Of a DNA stretch of 64,000 nt, positions 60,577-64,000 are shown one piece after another. Made by a program: the position numbers and the translations under genes. Below the pieces are notes generated by a model. That model had not been told where the DNA came from. It ran no database searches and saw only the letters and a list, made by a program, of their open reading frames with translations. Within the stretch, counting starts at the first letter, position 1; each line of letters opens with the position of its first letter. Source of the DNA: Acrocarpospora macrocephala (GTDB lineage: Bacteria > Actinomycetota > Actinomycetes > Streptosporangiales > Streptosporangiaceae); contig NZ_BLAE01000043.1 in NCBI RefSeq assembly GCF_009687865.1, forward strand, positions 1 through 64,000. Reading direction: 5' to 3'.

Positions 60577-62412
60577 TCATCCGGTGATCATCGATTCGAC
60601 GTGCGGGATCGAGCCGATGAGACGTTGCGTATAGGGATGCTGTGGATCGTCCAGCACCGTTTCGGTACGTTCGTGTTCGACCACCTCGCCGTCCTTGAGG
60701 ACGTAGATGCGATCGGTGATCTGCCGGACGACGGCCAGGTCGTGGGTGATGAACACGTAGGCCAGACCGAGGTCGGTCTGGAGCTCACGCAGCAGGTTGA
60801 GGATGTGCGCCTGAACCGACACGTCGAGCGCGGAGACCACCTCGTCGCAGACGACGACCTGCGGATCTCGGGCGAGCGCCCGAGCGATCGCGACTCGTTG
60901 ACGCTCTCCGCCGGAGAGCTGTGCCGGCATCCGCGAGGCGTACGCGGACGACAGCCCCACGCGTTCGAGCAGCTCGTCGGTGCGTCGCCTTACCTCGGTC
61001 TTGCGGGACAACCGCAGGCCGTCGCGCAAGGCCGAACCCACCGATCGCTGTGGGTTCAGCGTGGAGTAGGGATCCTGGAATGCCATCTGGACGGTGGAGC
61101 GAACAGTGCCCCAGTCCTCGCGCGACACCCGCTTCGCCGCGAGATCGATGCCGGCCACGCGCACCTGACCCGAGGAGGGTTTCGTGAGCCCGACCATCAT
61201 GCGCGCGAGCGTGGTCTTGCCAGAGCCGGACTCGCCGACGAGTCCGACGCTCTCACCGGCGAATACGTCGACATCCGCACCGATCACGGCCACCTTGTCG
61301 CCGTACACTCGGCGGGCCGATCGGGTACTGATGATCGGGAGGGATCCGTCTCCGGTCCTGACCGAGGAGACCGCTGTCTCCCGATGGCGCCGAAGGTCCC
61401 GTGCGAGCTCTGTGGCGATGTCATCGGCACGGACGCAACGGACCGCATGGCCCGGCGGAGTCTCCTCCAGTTGCGGGTGACTCGCGGCGCAGGCTGCTGT
61501 CGCCCATCGGCAGCGCGGGGCGAATCGACATCCGGTCGGACGCGATCCCGGAGCCGGAACGGAGCCTGGGATGCTCGCAAGGGACGCCACGCGACGATCG
61601 ATCGGCGGATCGGCCTGGATGAGGCTCGAGGTGTACGGGTGGCGAGGAGCGACAACGAGATCGTCGGGGCGCCCAGTCTCGATGATCTCGCCGGCGTACA
61701 TCACATAAACGCGGTCGCAGAACGAGAAGGCGACGCGAAGGTCGTGCGTGATCAGGATCAGCCCGAGACGGTGCGTGTCGCGCAGTCTTCTGAGCAGCTC
61801 CAGGATTTCCTGCTGCGTGGTCACGTCCAACGCTGTCGTAGGTTCGTCGGCGATCAGGACGCTTGGGTTCTCCGCGATCGCGGCGGCGATGGCGACCCGC
61901 TGCCGCATGCCTCCGGACAACTCGAACGGATACCGGTCCGCTACCGCGGGATCGGTGATCCCGACTTCGACGAGTCGCGCCCGAGCCTGCTCACGCCTGG
62001 CACGTGCCCGCAGCCTCTTCCCGTTCTCGTCACGAAGTGTCGCGGTGATCTGGGCGCCGCACCGCTTGAGGGGGTTGAGCATCGTGAAGGGGTCTTGCAT
62101 GACGAATGCCAGCACGGTGCCACGCAGTTTGTGCCGGGCACGCGCCGACATCCCCGCGAGCGACGTGCCGCCCACCTCGACCGAGCCCGCCGCACTCAGA
62201 CCCCGCGGGAGCAGGTCGAGCATCGCGCGAGCGGTGATGGACTTGCCGCTGCCGGACTCCCCGACAATGGCGATCGACTCCCCGGGACGCACCTGGATGT
62301 CCAGGTCGTCGGTGATCGACACGGGCTGGCCCGCACGGTAGCCCCGAACCGCGAGTCCGTGCGCCTTGATCGCCGGTCCTGTTGTCGTCATCTTCTCCTC
62401 GACCTCGGTCAT
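60577..62412 (-). CDS. Fused peptide ABC transporter ATPase (DppD-DppF type)
   Basis: Two ATPase domains in 611 aa. Domain 1 has Walker A GESGSGKS, signature SGGMRQR, Walker B SVLIADEP and the oligopeptide cysteine motif CRFAPRCRWATAAC. Domain 2 has GESGSGKTT, SGGERQR and VVVCDEV (the usual catalytic Glu is retained, with Val replacing Pro). The linker is of ordinary composition, unlike the tripeptide-repeat linker of the other fused ATPase in this window. ATG at 62412 overlaps the upstream permease stop (ATGA). Confidence 0.92.
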   Translation of the reverse strand: MTEVEEKMTTTGPAIKAHGLAVRGYRAGQPVSITDDLDIQVRPGESIAIVGESGSGKSITARAMLDLLPRGLSAAGSVEVGGTSLAGMSARARHKLRGTVLAFVMQDPFTMLNPLKRCGAQITATLRDENGKRLRARARREQARARLVEVGITDPAVADRYPFELSGGMRQRVAIAAAIAENPSVLIADEPTTALDVTTQQEILELLRRLRDTHRLGLILITHDLRVAFSFCDRVYVMYAGEIIETGRPDDLVVAPRHPYTSSLIQADPPIDRRVASLASIPGSVPAPGSRPTGCRFAPRCRWATAACAASHPQLEETPPGHAVRCVRADDIATELARDLRRHRETAVSSVRTGDGSLPIISTRSARRVYGDKVAVIGADVDVFAGESVGLVGESGSGKTTLARMMVGLTKPSSGQVRVAGIDLAAKRVSREDWGTVRSTVQMAFQDPYSTLNPQRSVGSALRDGLRLSRKTEVRRRTDELLERVGLSSAYASRMPAQLSGGERQRVAIARALARDPQVVVCDEVVSALDVSVQAHILNLLRELQTDLGLAYVFITHDLAVVRQITDRIYVLKDGEVVEHERTETVLDDPQHPYTQRLIGSIPHVESMITG

Positions 62413-63281
62413 CGTGATCGTCCCGCCTGTTCGTACTTGGTGTAGAGCCAGTCGCCGATGAGGTTCGCCGACACGGCGAGCGCGACCAGACAGAGACCTG
62501 GGCCGGCCGTGGCCCACACGTTGGACGAGAGCGCCGACCTGTTCTCGGCCAGCATCCGGCCCCAGTCCGGCGAGCCCGGCGGCACGCCGAGGCCGAGGAA
62601 CGACAGCGACGACAGCTCGACTATCGCGAAGGTGACCTGAAGGAAGAAGGAGGTCACGATCAGGGGACTGATGGCCGGGACGAGCTGGGTCACGAGGATC
62701 CGTGGAGTCGATACACCCAGCGTCCTGGCGGCCTCGATATATGGCAGATGGACTCGTTCCAGGACTGCGGCGCGCAGGAGTCTGATGTTCGCCGGCAACG
62801 CGAAGATCATGAGCACACAGATCGAGAGGGCGAACCCGCCCCCGGTAACGCCGACCACGACGATCGCGACGGTCAGGGACGGAATCGAGTAGAGCACGTC
62901 GTTGACCCTGCCGATGACGCCGTCGACACGTCCGCCGGCGTATCCGGCCAGCACCGCGAGGGCGGTGCTGATCAGAACGGTGCCGGCGGCGAGAAGCAGG
63001 GGCGCCAGCACGGCCGTTCGTGCCCCGGCGATGATCCGGGACACGATGTCACGACCGAGTTGGTCAGTGCCGAGCAGATGCTCCGCGCTCGGACCCCTGA
63101 ACGACTCGGCCGGATTGATGAAGGAAGGGTCATGAGGCGCGATGAACGGTGCGCAGACACACAGGACCGCAACGGCGAGGAAGACCAGGGAGATCACCAC
63201 GGCGATCGGCACCTTGGGGCGCCAGAGCGAGCGGCGCGGGCGTGGCAGACGCTCGACGAGCAGGGTATCGGCGCCGGTCAT
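62409..63281 (-). CDS. Peptide ABC transporter permease (DppC type)
   Basis: Inner-membrane permease, 290 aa. First helix IAVVISLVFLAVAVLCVCAPF, DppC motif LLGTDQLGRDIVSRIIAGAR, EAA-like loop PYIEAARTLGVSTPRILVTQ, and the C-terminal SANLIGDWLYTKYEQAG. The ATG at 63281 overlaps the DppB-type stop, and its own stop overlaps the fused ATPase start. It is part of a third peptide-type importer; its substrate-binding protein must lie beyond the right edge. Confidence 0.92.
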   Translation of the reverse strand: MTGADTLLVERLPRPRRSLWRPKVPIAVVISLVFLAVAVLCVCAPFIAPHDPSFINPAESFRGPSAEHLLGTDQLGRDIVSRIIAGARTAVLAPLLLAAGTVLISTALAVLAGYAGGRVDGVIGRVNDVLYSIPSLTVAIVVVGVTGGGFALSICVLMIFALPANIRLLRAAVLERVHLPYIEAARTLGVSTPRILVTQLVPAISPLIVTSFFLQVTFAIVELSSLSFLGLGVPPGSPDWGRMLAENRSALSSNVWATAGPGLCLVALAVSANLIGDWLYTKYEQAGRSR

Positions 63282-64000
63282 GCCTCTGTCTCCAAGCCCT
63301 TGCGCAACCTGGGGTCGACGACGAAGCAGAGCACGTCGACAACAAGGTTGATGAGAACGACCAGGACCGCGACGACGAGCGTCACGCCTTGCACGATGGG
63401 GATGTCGCGCATGGTGATCCCGGTGATCAGCAACGTGCCGATCCCGGGCAGCCCGTAGACCTGCTCCACCACCACCAGCCCTCCGGTCATCGCCACGAGC
63501 ACGGCCCCGGCCAAGGTGATCATCTGCACCGCGGAGTTCTTCAACACGATGGTCCGCACGATGTACTGCGAGGAAAGCCCCCGGGCGCGCGCGAAGGTCA
63601 CCTGGTCCTCGTCGAGCACCTGACCGAAGCGCACCCTGGCGAACCTCGTCGTCGAAGCCAGCAGGACCACCGTGGTCGTGAGGACGGGGAGCGCGAGGTG
63701 CCGAACCGTGTCCAGTCCCCCGTCGCCCACACCCAGAGTCGGGAGCCAGCCGAGTCGCACTCCGAAGATGTACGACACCAGGATTCCGGTGGCGAAGACC
63801 GGGGAGCTCGCGCCCACCACCGTGAAGCCCACCACGGCGCGGTCAGCCCGGCTTCCCTGCCTGCGCGCCGTGAACAAGCCCAGCATCGCGCCCAATATCG
63901 TCGAGAGGACCCAGGTCGCAAGCAGCAGTGGCAAGGTGACGCCGGCTGCCGTCGCGATGGACGTCGCGACCGGCTCGTTCCGCGTGTATGACGTACCGAG
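63278..64000 (-). CDS. Peptide ABC transporter permease (DppB type), 5' end beyond window
   Basis: The visible C-terminal ~240 residues carry the DppB family loop and helices (LPLLLATWVLSTILGAMLGLF), the EAA-like loop ARARGLSSQYIVRTIVLKNSA, and VEQVYGLPGIGTLLITGI. The frame stays open through the right edge at 64000 with family-like sequence (LGTSYTRNEPVATSI), so the gene is truncated by the window and not broken. It ends in an ATGA overlap with the DppC-type gene. Confidence 0.9.
   Translation of the reverse strand, partial: LGTSYTRNEPVATSIATAAGVTLPLLLATWVLSTILGAMLGLFTARRQGSRADRAVVGFTVVGASSPVFATGILVSYIFGVRLGWLPTLGVGDGGLDTVRHLALPVLTTTVVLLASTTRFARVRFGQVLDEDQVTFARARGLSSQYIVRTIVLKNSAVQMITLAGAVLVAMTGGLVVVEQVYGLPGIGTLLITGITMRDIPIVQGVTLVVAVLVVLINLVVDVLCFVVDPRLRKGLETEA

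Noticed and set aside
1..64000. tRNA, rRNA, integrase or transposase genes
   Set aside because: I looked for tRNA T-loop/acceptor patterns and for DDE or recombinase motifs and saw none; a covariance-model scan could not be run.

Overview
The window looks like a chromosomal segment of a high-GC filamentous actinobacterium, most probably of the Streptosporangiales. This is inferred from the very high GC content, frequent GTG/TTG starts, many four-base stop/start overlaps, and a left end (topoisomerase IV parE, a small zinc-ribbon protein, yaaA, an HrdB-type principal sigma factor) that matches the conserved parE-hrdB neighbourhood of Streptomyces-like genomes. No rRNA, tRNA, CRISPR array, transposase or integrase was recognised.

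Layout. (1) 1-13.7 kb is mostly core: beta-carbonic anhydrase, parE, a zinc-ribbon protein, an acetyltransferase, yaaA, the sigma factor, a PAS-PAS-GAF-SpoIIE phosphatase and an HhH-GPD glycosylase. (2) 13.8-16.3 kb is a 5-oxoprolinase operon (pxpA-pxpB-pxpC). (3) 16.2-28.6 kb, on the minus strand, holds two complete peptide-type ABC importers head to tail (SBP-ATPase-ATPase-permease-permease, then permease-permease-fused ATPase-SBP). Nearly every gene overlaps the next by one to four bases. (4) 28.7-37.7 kb holds single genes: a membrane-anchored tandem CbbX-like AAA+ protein, a 2-oxoglutarate/Fe(II) oxygenase, DoxX, an MFS exporter, an esterase and a TPR/membrane protein. (5) 37.7-47.9 kb is a glycoside-utilisation island: GH1, LacI regulator, GH3, ROK regulator and an LplABC-type sugar importer, with recognisable operators. 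(6) 47.9-56.3 kb is an FxSxx-COOH RiPP locus: radical SAM maturase FxsB, an HExxH peptide-modification enzyme, FxsT, and a 56-residue precursor FxsA found by eye and ending FQSAI. Downstream of fxsA on the same strand are a SIR2-domain protein and a STAND-ATPase/TPR protein. (7) 56.5-64 kb holds soluble transhydrogenase sthA, a flavin monooxygenase, an alpha/beta hydrolase and a third peptide ABC transporter running off the right edge.

Two things stand out. First, the FxSxx locus joins a cyclophane-type peptide, two predicted modifying enzymes, a SIR2 protein (a fold often acting as an NADase in phage defence) and STAND/NB-ARC switch ATPases. No TIR-like FxsC is visible, so the SIR2 protein may stand in for it. 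A peptide-gated defence or signalling system is a reasonable, untested hypothesis. Second, at four independent gene boundaries a short segment has been tandemly multiplied, mostly with 83-101 bp periods: parE 3' end, pxpB/pxpC, permease/permease, and permease/ATPase. At three of these the copies span the overlapping stop/start and create small chimeric reading frames made of the start of the downstream gene and the end of the upstream gene. In two cases these frames are still open and still chained by one- to four-base overlaps. The same transporter region also carries coding minisatellites (63 bp x 7 and 9 bp x 18).
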